This document shows, one piece after another, positions 22,492 through 30,920 of a DNA stretch of 64,000 bases (positions within the stretch are counted from its first letter, which is position 1; every line of letters begins with the position of its first letter). Position numbers and translations under genes: made by a program. This DNA comes from JAPUDS01 sp964536265 (GTDB taxonomy: Bacteria; Patescibacteriota; Saccharimonadia; Saccharimonadales; Saccharimonadaceae), in assembly GCA_964536265.1 (NCBI GenBank), contig CAZHVV010000001.1:129393-193392 (forward strand), in the 5' to 3' direction. Under the pieces are notes generated by a model that saw only the letters and a list, made by a program, of their open reading frames with translations, ran no database searches and had not been told where the DNA came from.

Positions 22492-23103
22492 CTACTTGCT
22501 ATCGCGATGTCGCCATAGGGCGAGCGCAGCGTAGGTTCTGTATGGCGCCCACTTCTCAACATATGGTTCCATGTCTGCGCGCGTGACACCCTGCTTGCCG
22601 TAGACTAGTTCGAATGCTCGTAGCAACCCCAGGTCCAAGTAAGAAAAAACATCTGGCCGCGCCAGTCCGAACATCAAAAACATTTCCGCTGTCCATGGGC
22701 CGATACCCTTCAGTTTTGTTAGCTCGACAATGACTGCGTCGCTATCCATTTCCGTAAGACTTTCAAGGTCCACCTCCCTATCTACGACTGCCTGTGCCAT
22801 TGCACGCAAGTACCCTGCTTTTTGACGAGAAACCCCTACTGACTGGAATTGTTCAGGTGTGAGTTGGAGGATTCGTTCAGGTGTCACCTCATCGCTAACA
22901 AGTTCGGTAAATCTTCGCCATATTGTCGCAGCTGCTTTTGTCGAAAGCTGTTGGCTGACGACAGAACTGGCTAGTTCACGGAAATATTTGTCTGGTGTAA
23001 TAGGTTTGCCGAGTTGAATTGGTTGCTCGCTTTCAAAGGCTTGCACGACAACTTCTGCCATGATTGGGTCGATGTTATTGAAGTGGTCAATGACGAGTTT
23101 CAT
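22492..23103 (-). CDS. DNA-3-methyladenine glycosylase, AlkA-like HhH-GPD
   Basis: 203 aa. The fold starts at SSVVSQQLSTKAAATIWRRF. The helix-hairpin-helix is LKGIGPWTAEMFLMF and the catalytic Asp lies in DVFSYLDLGLLRAF. It lacks the N-terminal beta domain of E. coli AlkA and the C-terminal Fe-S cluster of Nth/MutY. It excises alkylated bases and is transcribed alone. Confidence 0.92.
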   Translation of the reverse strand: MKLVIDHFNNIDPIMAEVVVQAFESEQPIQLGKPITPDKYFRELASSVVSQQLSTKAAATIWRRFTELVSDEVTPERILQLTPEQFQSVGVSRQKAGYLRAMAQAVVDREVDLESLTEMDSDAVIVELTKLKGIGPWTAEMFLMFGLARPDVFSYLDLGLLRAFELVYGKQGVTRADMEPYVEKWAPYRTYAALALWRHRDSK

Positions 23104-23149
23104 AGTAGTTCAATGATACCACCCATACATCGCCCATCGCAGATTGATG

Positions 23150-24253
23150 TTACTCCCAACGGAAGGACTTGATTGCGATGAAATAGATTATCACACCCCA
23201 AAGCCCAATCATACCGAGTTGTGGCAGAAGGTCTAGTAGGCCGTAGTTTTCAGTGATAATCAAACGAGTTCCATCAATTATCGGCGTTAACGGTATGAAA
23301 TTCATGATTGTCTGCATAAATTCTGGTAGCAAGAATTTCGGGAAGAACACACCAGACAGAAACATCATTGGGAACATCACCAAGTTAGATAGTGCCGATG
23401 CTTGGGCGTCGTTCTTTGCCCAGCCACCAACTGCTAACCCAAAACCAAGCATCATGACGGTCGAGAGCGCTGTAAAGGCAGAGAATGTTAACCAGCTTCC
23501 TCTCATGTCAAAATGAAATACCGTTATGCCCAGAGCTACCATGATCGACATGCTCAACACGCCGATTGCCAAAAAAGTCAGTGCATAACTTGCAATCAAT
23601 TGAGAGCTCGAGACGGTCGTCGCCCGTAGACGTTTCATAGCTCCAGATTCTTTGTCTCCAGGTAAAATATTCGAGATACCCATGAGACCAATCGACAGAA
23701 TCGTGTAACCCAGAAGTCCCGCGAACACGTAGTCGAACGTCTTGAGTCCTTCTTTATTCAGCTCTTTTGACTGGACGCTTAGTGGTGGAGATTGTCCAAC
23801 CATCTGGTTGTTAATCTCGGTAATTGCCGCGTTCATGAGCGCCGAAACAGTCCGTCCTGCTTGTTCGCTATTTTTGCCGTAGACTACTTGTACTTGACCT
23901 GTTGGAAGGCCGCTACTGCCAACTTCTCCAAACTCTTTTGGCAGCTCGATGATTGCGTCAATCTCACCGCGGATAAGTAGGTCTTCGGCCTGCGTGCGGT
24001 CGGTTGCATCAGACAGGTTGATACCGCTGTCCTTTTTGAGGTCGTCATAGAATTGACGTGAGAATTCAGTTGGAGAGTTGTTAAATACCGCCAGTTTGAA
24101 CGTTGTCGTTGCGGTCCCGCCATAAATCATACCGAATATGACAAGGAACATAACTGGCAAAATGAGCATGAAGAAAATGTACACTTTATCACGGAAAAAT
24201 CGTCGCAAATTCGCCGCAGTAAAAACGGCTATCGGTTTAAAATAGTGTTTCAT
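23150..24253 (-). CDS. ABC-2 type permease (DrrB/YhgE-like)
   Basis: 367 aa. TM1 (residues 24-44) is followed by a long extracytoplasmic loop of about 130 aa, then five helices with GAMKRLRATTVSSSQLIASY between TM2 and TM3. It overlaps the stop of its ATPase by ATGA. Such pairs export drugs, lipids or glycolipids. Substrate not inferable. Confidence 0.9.
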   Translation of the reverse strand: MKHYFKPIAVFTAANLRRFFRDKVYIFFMLILPVMFLVIFGMIYGGTATTTFKLAVFNNSPTEFSRQFYDDLKKDSGINLSDATDRTQAEDLLIRGEIDAIIELPKEFGEVGSSGLPTGQVQVVYGKNSEQAGRTVSALMNAAITEINNQMVGQSPPLSVQSKELNKEGLKTFDYVFAGLLGYTILSIGLMGISNILPGDKESGAMKRLRATTVSSSQLIASYALTFLAIGVLSMSIMVALGITVFHFDMRGSWLTFSAFTALSTVMMLGFGLAVGGWAKNDAQASALSNLVMFPMMFLSGVFFPKFLLPEFMQTIMNFIPLTPIIDGTRLIITENYGLLDLLPQLGMIGLWGVIIYFIAIKSFRWE

Positions 24254-25005
24254 TCTCGTAGGTCCTTTCCAGTCAGGTCTATGAACACATCTTCCAGGTT
24301 GGCTTGTTGAACGACTTCAGTTTTCTTGAAACCACGTCCAAGTAGTTGTTTGACGAGGTTCTTTGGCGTATCTATTGCAATGATATTGCCGCCGTCCATG
24401 ATGGCAAGTCTGTCGCACAGCAGTTCGGCTTCGTCCATGTAATGCGTCGTTAGGATTATCGTTACGCCACGCTGCTTGATGGACTCTATCAACTCCCAAA
24501 GATTTCGTCTAGCTTGTGGGTCCAGTCCGGTGGTTGGTTCGTCGAGAAACAGCACTTTCGGTTTGTTCACGAGTGCGGTTGCTATGCTAAATCGCTGCTT
24601 CTGTCCGCCTGAAAGGTCTTCGACATAGGACTTCTTTTTCTCTAGCAGGTCGAATTCACCGAGTAACTCATCGACGTTCACTACTTGACCATAAATAGTC
24701 GCAAACAGATGTAGGTGCTCGCTGAGTGTTAATTTTTTCAAAAAGGCACTTGACTGAAGTTGGATGCCTATCAGCTCTTTCACTTTTTTCGAGTTTTTTA
24801 CGACATTCAGTCCGTCAAGCGTGACTGTACCGTCGTCGATTGGACGCAAAGTCTCAATCATCTCAAGAGTTGTTGTCTTGCCCGCGCCGTTCGGCCCCAA
24901 TATGCCGAATATCTCACCAGTTTGAACAGTAAAACTGATACCGTTCACAGTTGTTTTATTGCCGTAGCGCTTTGTTAAGCCCTCGGCTTCGATAATATTT
25001 TTCAT
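24250..25005 (-). CDS. ABC transporter ATP-binding protein (DrrA-like)
   Basis: 251 aa. GPNGAGKTT (Walker A), LQSSAFLKKLT (Q-loop), LSGGQKQRFSIA (signature), VLFLDEPTTGLDP (Walker B) and TTHYMDEAE (H-loop). The short C-terminus ending NLEDVFIDLTGKDLRE is typical of DrrA-type daunorubicin exporter ATPases. It is the first gene of a two-gene operon. Confidence 0.93.
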   Translation of the reverse strand: MKNIIEAEGLTKRYGNKTTVNGISFTVQTGEIFGILGPNGAGKTTTLEMIETLRPIDDGTVTLDGLNVVKNSKKVKELIGIQLQSSAFLKKLTLSEHLHLFATIYGQVVNVDELLGEFDLLEKKKSYVEDLSGGQKQRFSIATALVNKPKVLFLDEPTTGLDPQARRNLWELIESIKQRGVTIILTTHYMDEAELLCDRLAIMDGGNIIAIDTPKNLVKQLLGRGFKKTEVVQQANLEDVFIDLTGKDLRE

Positions 25006-25083
25006 ACGCTCTGATTATACATAGCGCGAGATGAAGGTTACATATAGTATTTTGTGGATTATATGTTGCGAATAACACCGTGA

Positions 25084-25971
25084 TTATCGCGACATGTTTA
25101 CAGTGTATTTCTCGGGTAGTGTGAGTTTTTGATTCAAAGTTACACTGAGTTTATCAAGCCATTCGCTAGCGTCGCTCACTCGTGTTCGAATCTCAGCTAT
25201 CATACTTTGGTATTCTTTTTCGGTCACAGAACCATCTATGGCTGCGGCCAAAAGTTCGGAGTATGCTCCGTCTAAATCGAGTAGCATTTTCGCCGTGTCG
25301 TCGAGTTCAAGGTTCTCGAAGAGCTCAAGTACTGCCGGTGTGATAAGTGCTCTGTTTGCACTGTCAGTAATCCCGAAAGATGTGCCGTTGACTTCATCGA
25401 GCGCACGTAACGCCTTTCTACCAATCGCGAGCGGAAGCTCGAGGGTTCGTTGCAGACCTTTCAAATAGTCTGGTGAACTCGGTGTCATGCCATGTGCGGT
25501 ACTCCGCTTCTTGTGTTCCAAATACATCATAACGATGGTACGAGCATCATGGTTTGCGAACTGTATGTACTGCGCAGGGTCAACACCATATACCAGCCGT
25601 GAAGCAGCCATCAGGTGTTGGCCGAAAAAACGATCAATTTCATGATTTCCTGAAGCAAGTCTCGCGCGGGAATGTAAAATCGGATTAACTTCGATGTTGC
25701 CCGATGCATTTGTCGCTGCGACTACCCTATCGAGAGCATCTTGACTTCGTGGTGAGTGGTTATGAGGAGTCAGGACACAATCAAAATCACTTCGGTAACC
25801 TGTAGTCCCTAGTGCTGCTGAACCGAACACAACAGCGCCGACTATAGTATCTTTTTCGATTTCTTCCTGAACTTGCGCTCCAAAGTTAGTAGTTGCGTCA
25901 ACGAAATCTTGCGCACCAGGTATTGTGTCGGTATGATGGCAAACTTGCTCCCAGTCAAATACTCGTCCCAT
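25084..25971 (-). CDS. Nucleotidyltransferase-domain protein
   Basis: 295 aa from the ATG at 25971. A Pol-beta-type nucleotidyltransferase core is visible near residues 40-70: VFGSAALGTTGYRSDFDCVL contains the GS motif and the DxD metal ligands. The rest is alpha-helical, with a late DDTAKMLLDLDGAYSELL stretch. The start is supported by TTGCGT-16-GATACT ending 10 nt before it; a longer version from 26013 is possible. It may modify a small molecule, RNA or protein; aminoglycoside-type or Abi-type roles cannot be separated. Confidence 0.7.
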   Translation of the reverse strand: MGRVFDWEQVCHHTDTIPGAQDFVDATTNFGAQVQEEIEKDTIVGAVVFGSAALGTTGYRSDFDCVLTPHNHSPRSQDALDRVVAATNASGNIEVNPILHSRARLASGNHEIDRFFGQHLMAASRLVYGVDPAQYIQFANHDARTIVMMYLEHKKRSTAHGMTPSSPDYLKGLQRTLELPLAIGRKALRALDEVNGTSFGITDSANRALITPAVLELFENLELDDTAKMLLDLDGAYSELLAAAIDGSVTEKEYQSMIAEIRTRVSDASEWLDKLSVTLNQKLTLPEKYTVNMSR

Positions 25972-26031
25972 AAGTGTTCCTAGTATCGCATTTCCAATGA
26001 TATACGCAAGCATGAGAAATATGCCTACACA

Positions 26032-26070
26032 CGCTACCTGTGGTGTACCTTAAGCTACAGGTAGCGTTTT
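26032..26070 (+). terminator. Orphan terminator-like hairpin between divergent genes
   Basis: CGCTACCTGT (26032-26041) pairs perfectly with ACAGGTAGCG (26057-26066), then TTTT. No plus-strand gene ends here: it lies between the divergent starts at 25971 and 26107. It may terminate antisense or pervasive transcription, or belong to an unseen short RNA. Confidence 0.45.
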
Positions 26071-26106
26071 CGGGCACTCCAATGTCGGAAGGTTTATACT
26101 AACTGT

Positions 26107-26523
26107 ATGATATTTACACCCTTTCGGAAGAAATCACCCCTGCTCTGGGCGATTGTTGCACTTGGTAGCGTGCTGCTCATAGTGGTAGGAATTATGGTCC
26201 TCTTGCAGACTCAGAACAGCAAGAATGTATATGATTTTCAGTCGTGCCAAGATGCCGGCGGTGCGATTCTTGAGAGTTACCCGGAACAGTGCTTGCTTGA
26301 CGGCAAGACGTACGTGAACGAAAGTCAAGCGACGAAAAGTGAATACGTCGGCCTTACCGAACAAGCTGCTATGGACAAAGCGAAAGCTGCCAACGTGCCC
26401 CACCGGGTTGTCGAACGCGACAATGAGTCGCTGGCGGTGACGATGGATTATGTTGTCGGTCGACTGAATTTTCATGTAAGAAATGGATATGTAGTTAGTG
26501 TGGATGTTGAGGGTGTGGAATAG
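26107..26523 (+). CDS. Membrane-anchored protein with I78-like C-terminal domain
   Basis: 138 aa: one N-terminal helix (residues 14-35), a short cysteine motif segment (FQSCQDAGGAILESYPEQC with paired Cys), then about 60 residues. The last part, VPHRVVERDNESLAVTMDY followed by GRLNFHVRNGYVVSVDVEG, matches the pattern of I78/potato-inhibitor-I-like peptidase inhibitors (RLNxxxD core). TATACT is only 6 nt before ATG (leaderless). It probably acts outside the cell, perhaps inhibiting a serine protease. Confidence 0.65.
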   Translation: MIFTPFRKKSPLLWAIVALGSVLLIVVGIMVLLQTQNSKNVYDFQSCQDAGGAILESYPEQCLLDGKTYVNESQATKSEYVGLTEQAAMDKAKAANVPHRVVERDNESLAVTMDYVVGRLNFHVRNGYVVSVDVEGVE

Positions 26524-26554
26524 ATAAACTATATCTCGCTAAGTTCAATTTAAA

Positions 26555-27088
26555 CTATTCGGTTGGTTGACTTGCGAAATCTTCGTTACGCAACAATCCC
26601 GTTACTGTAGTCCATGCGATGTGGTATTCTTCACAAACATTTGGAATCTTAGGCAATTTGACACTCATAGTACCATTATGTCTTGATTCTAGAGTGATAA
26701 CTGTTAGGTTATTTCCTTTTGCATAGGTCATAACCTCTAAGTCGCCGACGTAGTTACTTATCCAGCTATAAACCTCGTATTTTTGGGTAATTTCCTTAGC
26801 AACAATGAGCTGTTCATTGCTTTTATTATCCTTGAACATATACCGATGTTGCTTAACCCATTCATGTAAGCCCGGAACATCTTCGTAGTAGGTTTTTAGC
26901 TCATTTTCCACCGAACGAGGTGCAACTATGATTCCCCGTTCAATCAAATCTTCGATAAAAATCCATTGGGGTCCCATTACGTCCCTGCCGTAAAATTCCG
27001 CATCGTCTTCCTTTAAGAAACTCAAAATAACGCTGGTATCAACACAATATCTTGCCTGCTCACTAAATAGCGAAACCTGTTCATTCAT
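26555..27088 (-). CDS. DUF4411 PIN-like ribonuclease, probable toxin
   Basis: 177 aa. PIN-like acidic residues lie in RYCVDTSVIL, APRSVENELKT, YVGDLEVMTYAK and a late NNLTVITLESR strand, as in DUF4411 proteins. The gene overlaps the ImmA/IrrE gene stop by 4 nt. A DUF4411 nuclease paired with an ImmA/IrrE-domain partner is a known toxin-antitoxin arrangement. The segment is more AT-rich than its neighbours, consistent with acquisition. Confidence 0.8.
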   Translation of the reverse strand: MNEQVSLFSEQARYCVDTSVILSFLKEDDAEFYGRDVMGPQWIFIEDLIERGIIVAPRSVENELKTYYEDVPGLHEWVKQHRYMFKDNKSNEQLIVAKEITQKYEVYSWISNYVGDLEVMTYAKGNNLTVITLESRHNGTMSVKLPKIPNVCEEYHIAWTTVTGLLRNEDFASQPTE

Positions 27089-28218
27089 TGTGCAGTGTTC
27101 CTATTGAGTCGTTGGGATAGCTGCTCGCTAAATTTTTGAACAAGATGTTCTCCCACGCCCAATAGAACACTAGCATCAGCTCTATTAATTTTATTTTCAC
27201 CCAATGCATCCATTACATTTGATGCAAACTTCTGACCGACGCTATTTATCGCATTGGTATAGTAATTACCTCCGGGGCTGCTTGGTGCATCTGAACGTCT
27301 CCCTTGTCGGCGATTCTCAAGCTCAACATAACAAGTATCATCTATCATACCTGTACCGTGCAACCTAATTAATAATGCCTGTTGGCTAACCTTGAAAGCC
27401 TTACTCATCATTTTGATTGTTTCTTCATCACCTTCTATGTCTGAGCCGAAACGATAATTCTTTATAGCTGGTTCAATCAGAGTTACTGGTAGTAGGATGT
27501 GGGCTGTAAGCTCATTAATATATCTTTCGATATCACTATACTCACTTAAATCACATATACCGGTTGAGTTAAATATTACGTGACAATATTCGTGGATAAC
27601 AGAGAAGATTCTCGCCATTGCATTATCTCCTGTGTTGACGACCATCATTGCATAATCTTCAATCGTAATGCTGAATGCACGCACTGTATCATCCCTTAAT
27701 CGTTTTTGGCGTACATACACACCACGTGCTTGAATTGCATTAATCCATAAGTGTAACGCTGTATATTCGTCCTGAGTCTCGACCTGTTGCTGTTGAGTGA
27801 CTCGTAGATATTCCCTTATGCGTTTTGCAGTCTCTTTTGGGCTTAAACTGCTATTTAGATTCGTTGGGCGCTGGATTTTATCATCCGGAAATACTTCCCT
27901 CCCAACTTCCAGCATGTACTTTGCTTCTCGGTAAACATCAGCCAGCCGATCATTTATCTCAACTCGTCTATTGCTCAGGGTTCTATTATCTTGGCCCTTT
28001 TCAAAAACTTCGGGCTCGTCGATTAAAAAGTATGACCAGGGTTTATTAATATAGTACGCAAGCTTCTCTATGTCATCGAATTCCACCACTGTATCCCTAG
28101 CGATAGCTTCTGATAGATTTACATTTAAGTTAAGATTACTCTGGACATCATCAGCATCCTTTTTACGATTGTGGAGTATGCTCCGCAATCTAGTCGAATT
28201 TAGAACGATGCTAGCCAT
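27085..28218 (-). CDS. ImmA/IrrE-type metalloprotease, putative antitoxin
   Basis: 377 aa. The HExxH zinc motif is HEYCH in SVIHEYCHVIFN (about residue 208), with NELTAHILLP downstream as a third-ligand region. The N-terminal 80 residues (LRSILHNRKKDADDVQSNL ... YYINKPWSYFLIDEP) look like a degenerate XRE-type start. TATAAT lies 10 nt before ATG. Around 28240 the sequence TCTC-tt-GAGA could be an autoregulatory operator. It is the first gene of the operon, translationally coupled to DUF4411. Confidence 0.85.
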   Translation of the reverse strand: MASIVLNSTRLRSILHNRKKDADDVQSNLNLNVNLSEAIARDTVVEFDDIEKLAYYINKPWSYFLIDEPEVFEKGQDNRTLSNRRVEINDRLADVYREAKYMLEVGREVFPDDKIQRPTNLNSSLSPKETAKRIREYLRVTQQQQVETQDEYTALHLWINAIQARGVYVRQKRLRDDTVRAFSITIEDYAMMVVNTGDNAMARIFSVIHEYCHVIFNSTGICDLSEYSDIERYINELTAHILLPVTLIEPAIKNYRFGSDIEGDEETIKMMSKAFKVSQQALLIRLHGTGMIDDTCYVELENRRQGRRSDAPSSPGGNYYTNAINSVGQKFASNVMDALGENKINRADASVLLGVGEHLVQKFSEQLSQRLNRNTAQ

Positions 28219-28331
28219 AATATTTGTTATTATAGTCTACTCTCAAGAGATACTCCAAACAAATACCTGTTTTTGGATATTCCGGTGGGAATACCCAAGT
28301 TTACAGGCAAATTTAATAATAGAGTCTGTCT

Positions 28332-28772
28332 TTAGTCTGTTACTGTAAGCTTCGTTGTAAATTCAGGGTGCTCATGGTCATGAATGCCCCATTCACCTGT
28401 TCGCTCGGGCGTGAATGTGCGTTGCTGTCCTGGCTGTATTGCTTCCATGTTTAGCTCTGGGTTATTTGTGTGGGTGGGGTGTTCGTCGGAAGAAAACTGT
28501 AGCACCAGAGTCGAATCATTCTCGACAGTGACCGTCTTTCCCTTGGCTACGGAGTAGTTCTGTTTATCAAAACCATCGTTGGTAAATAGAATCATGATTC
28601 CCGCGGAGTTGTTAGCGACTGGCGCGGGCTCTTGGGTTTCGGAAGTCGTAGATGTTTGGCTTTCTGAAGTTGTAGATTCCTCTGGTGACTGCGAAGTCAG
28701 GAACCACCATGTGCCGACACCTGCTAGAGCGACAATAACAATAATGATAATTGTGAGTAAACGTTTAGACAT
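28332..28772 (-). CDS. Membrane-anchored cupredoxin-like protein
   Basis: 146 aa. An N-terminal TM (residues 5-27) and a Ser/Thr/Glu-rich linker are followed by a cupredoxin-like beta domain (FTNDGFDKQNYSVAKGKTVTV, FSSDEHPTHTNN, GEWGIHDHEHPEFTTKL). The canonical Cys ligand is not seen; the His-rich loop GIHDHEHPEF may bind copper in another way. It is the last gene of the flavin reductase operon and overlaps the cytochrome-like gene by 8 nt. Confidence 0.75.
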   Translation of the reverse strand: MSKRLLTIIIIVIVALAGVGTWWFLTSQSPEESTTSESQTSTTSETQEPAPVANNSAGIMILFTNDGFDKQNYSVAKGKTVTVENDSTLVLQFSSDEHPTHTNNPELNMEAIQPGQQRTFTPERTGEWGIHDHEHPEFTTKLTVTD

Positions 28773-29400
28773 GCTGCTTCTCCTTTTTATGCTTAAAATC
28801 GTAGTAATAGGTATACCCTATGACTGTGGCTAAAATGACGCCGTAGATAATCCATATAACACTGAACCAGCCGGATGCGACTTCCCCGCCCAATGAAAGC
28901 GCGTGGAAGAAGATGGCAAACATGGCTGCAACGTTTGCGTATTCGACAAAGCGCCACCATGATGCGTTTTTGTATCGTCGGTGTAGTTCATAGGCCAAAA
29001 AGGCAATGAAGCTGAGGCTACCCAGACCGAGTGCGATTCGTGCACCCGTGTCGACATACACAGACAAGTAACTTGTTGGTGGAAAGCCCAGACCATCAGC
29101 CCAAAGTGTATACATGAAGATACCAGGGTGTAGCAATATCAGCGCCAAAACAAACCAGCTTGTGACGGCAAAGAATGTTCGCAGTGTGCCCTCTTTTGCA
29201 CCCACAAAGTTCTGAACTGCACCACTCACGTAGTGGGTCCACATGAGTGTGAATGCCAGTAGGCCGAGCAAAGGAAATAGTTCATACTGCCCTACTTCGC
29301 CATCAGCAAGCCTCACCTGTGCCCACCGAACAATGGCGAGCGTCACAAGCACGGCAGTCCCGACCCATGTACCCAACTGTAGTTTGCGTTCGGTTGTCAT
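28765..29400 (-). CDS. Ferric-reductase-like / cytochrome b-type membrane protein
   Basis: 211 aa from the ATG at 29400 (SD AAAAGGAG). About six helices carry histidines that could ligate heme: MWTHYVSGA, LLHPGIFMYT, YELHRRY and FFHALSLGG. This layout fits the ferric-reductase-like transmembrane domain. With the FMN reductase upstream and the cupredoxin downstream it suggests electron flow across the membrane. The family call is tentative. Confidence 0.7.
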   Translation of the reverse strand: MTTERKLQLGTWVGTAVLVTLAIVRWAQVRLADGEVGQYELFPLLGLLAFTLMWTHYVSGAVQNFVGAKEGTLRTFFAVTSWFVLALILLHPGIFMYTLWADGLGFPPTSYLSVYVDTGARIALGLGSLSFIAFLAYELHRRYKNASWWRFVEYANVAAMFAIFFHALSLGGEVASGWFSVIWIIYGVILATVIGYTYYYDFKHKKEKQHV

Positions 29401-29957
29401 GAATGTGCTCCTTTTAGTACACGAGCGAACCATATGAGCTCGTCGTATGCTTTACGAACGTTACTGGTATACATTTCGGTAAATTCGTCGTTCATAATAC
29501 CTGATTCGTCAAAGATATCTTGAATCTTCGGGAAATATAGCTCAGGCAGAATATTCACCATGCCCAAGCGGTGACAGACTGGCAAGAGCGCTTCGCATAC
29601 ACGTACACCTCCCCATGGTCCGTTACTGACACCAGCAAGTGCAACCGGTTTATGTATGTACGGTCCGTATTCGCTGTCGAGCATGCGCTTGAGACTGCCC
29701 GGGATGCTGTGGTTGTATTCGGGAGTGACAATGAAGTATGCGTCGGCTCTCATGATAATTTCGCCATACCGCGCGTCTTTGCCTTCCGGGTCGTTACCAT
29801 CGCCAGCAAAGGTGAAATCTTTTGGGTCTACAAATACTATCTCAACGCCGTCATAGTGCCTGCCCATTTCGGCTACATAGTTAGCTGCATGTACTGATAA
29901 CCGTTGTTCTCGTGTCGTCCCAAGGAGGACGGCAATTGTAAGCTGTGTGTTTTCCAT
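29397..29957 (-). CDS. NADPH-dependent FMN reductase-like flavoprotein
   Basis: 186 aa flavodoxin-like fold: LLGTTREQRLS (phosphate loop), VTPEYNHSIPGSLKRMLD (family motif PEYNxS) and GVSNGPWGGVR. It reduces FMN, quinones or azo compounds with NAD(P)H. It is the first gene of a three-gene redox operon, with a 4-nt overlap to the next gene. TAAACT is 6 nt before ATG. Confidence 0.88.
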   Translation of the reverse strand: MENTQLTIAVLLGTTREQRLSVHAANYVAEMGRHYDGVEIVFVDPKDFTFAGDGNDPEGKDARYGEIIMRADAYFIVTPEYNHSIPGSLKRMLDSEYGPYIHKPVALAGVSNGPWGGVRVCEALLPVCHRLGMVNILPELYFPKIQDIFDESGIMNDEFTEMYTSNVRKAYDELIWFARVLKGAHS

Positions 29958-30020
29958 ATACCTAGTTTAGCAGAGTTAAAAGCATGTTTTTGGTGGTGCC
30001 GGCGGTCTTGCGGAAAACTT

Positions 30021-30066
30021 ACCAAAGTAAAATGCCCTACCTTACGGCAGAGCATTTTACTTTGGT
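30021..30066 (-). terminator. Terminator of tRNA-Glu, stem includes the tRNA ACCA end
   Basis: A perfect 15-bp inverted repeat pairs ACCAAAGTAAAATGC with GCATTTTACTTTGGT (30021-30035 and 30052-30066). On the minus strand it starts with the ACCA of the tRNA and is followed by AAGTTTTCC. The stem therefore competes with the mature tRNA 3' end. Confidence 0.65.
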
Positions 30067-30139
30067 GATCCCGGCGGGAGTCGAACCCGCGATTTTCTGG
30101 ATGAGAACCAGACGTCCTGGACCACTAGACGACGGGACC
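30063..30139 (-). tRNA. tRNA-Glu (anticodon CTC)
   Basis: The full cloverleaf can be drawn: acceptor GGTCCCG / CGGGATC, anticodon arm GTCTGG-TTCTCAT-CCAGAA with CTC at 34-36, TPsiC arm with GGTTCGACTC. The 3' CCA is encoded. The length is 77 nt including CCA. Confidence 0.95.
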
Positions 30140-30197
30140 TCGTCAGGACAACGGCACAATCTACTCTACCAAAACAGAGGCCATTTGTCGAGATGTA

Positions 30198-30227
30198 TTG
30201 ACAAAATAGTTACAAGTATGGTATAAT
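30198..30227 (+). promoter_or_regulatory. Consensus promoter, leaderless transcript
   Basis: TTGACA (30198-30203), 18-nt spacer, perfect TATAAT (30222-30227), then 9 nt to the ATG at 30237. This is the clearest leaderless start in the window. Confidence 0.8.
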
Positions 30228-30236
30228 TAGGCTAAT

Positions 30237-30860
30237 ATGAGTATCGAAGCTTCCGATGGAGTTCTTCGTATTCGTCAGGCTGTGCCGGACGACGCTGCTC
30301 AAATTCTTGAGCTCACACGCCGTGATTTTGCACGTATTGACCGTGAGCGATTCCCTTTCGTTATGCCAACAGAGGATGAAATCCTGGAGCTCAATCAAGT
30401 AATTGATCGAAGTGCAGAAAACCCAAAAGCAGCGAAGCGTTACGTTGCGTTCGGAGAGAGTGGGATTGAAGCATATATCAAATACGGCTTATGGAAATAT
30501 GGTGACGCTGCTCCGTTTACACCTGGTGGATTAGCTCGTGCAAAACTAATGGATGTAGCTGGCAAGTTTGAAAAGCAACGTGGTGTATTTACGCTTGCGA
30601 CGGCCCGCGAAGACGGTGATTTAGTTATGGACCCGCTGATTGACGAATTGGTTAAAGGAAGTAAAATCCTTGATTTGAAGGATGCAGGCTATACGCTTAA
30701 TGCCGCTGTCATGCCCGAGGATGTCAGGATGCAAGAATTCCTAGAAGAACGCTGCCTTCATGCAACTAGTCTCACGGGCTTAATCCAAATTAAGATTGGC
30801 GAACGTGTCGTAAAAGTTTGCGCGCAGTTATGGCGTGGCGGTCCGAATAGTCAAGATTAG
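30237..30860 (+). CDS. Divergent GNAT-like protein, unknown function
   Basis: 207 aa, soluble. The opening LRIRQAVPDDAAQILELTRR resembles the first strand and helix of GNAT acetyltransferases, and MPEDVRMQEFLEE resembles the late helix of that fold, but the Q/RxxGxG/A loop is not evident. A duplicated or degenerate GNAT is possible. It is expressed from a consensus promoter, so probably at high level. Confidence 0.6.
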   Translation: MSIEASDGVLRIRQAVPDDAAQILELTRRDFARIDRERFPFVMPTEDEILELNQVIDRSAENPKAAKRYVAFGESGIEAYIKYGLWKYGDAAPFTPGGLARAKLMDVAGKFEKQRGVFTLATAREDGDLVMDPLIDELVKGSKILDLKDAGYTLNAAVMPEDVRMQEFLEERCLHATSLTGLIQIKIGERVVKVCAQLWRGGPNSQD

Positions 30861-30920
30861 TCATACTAATTTCTCTAGTTGTAACTTGTGCTAGTGCGGC
30901 TATAATCAACTATAGCTGTT

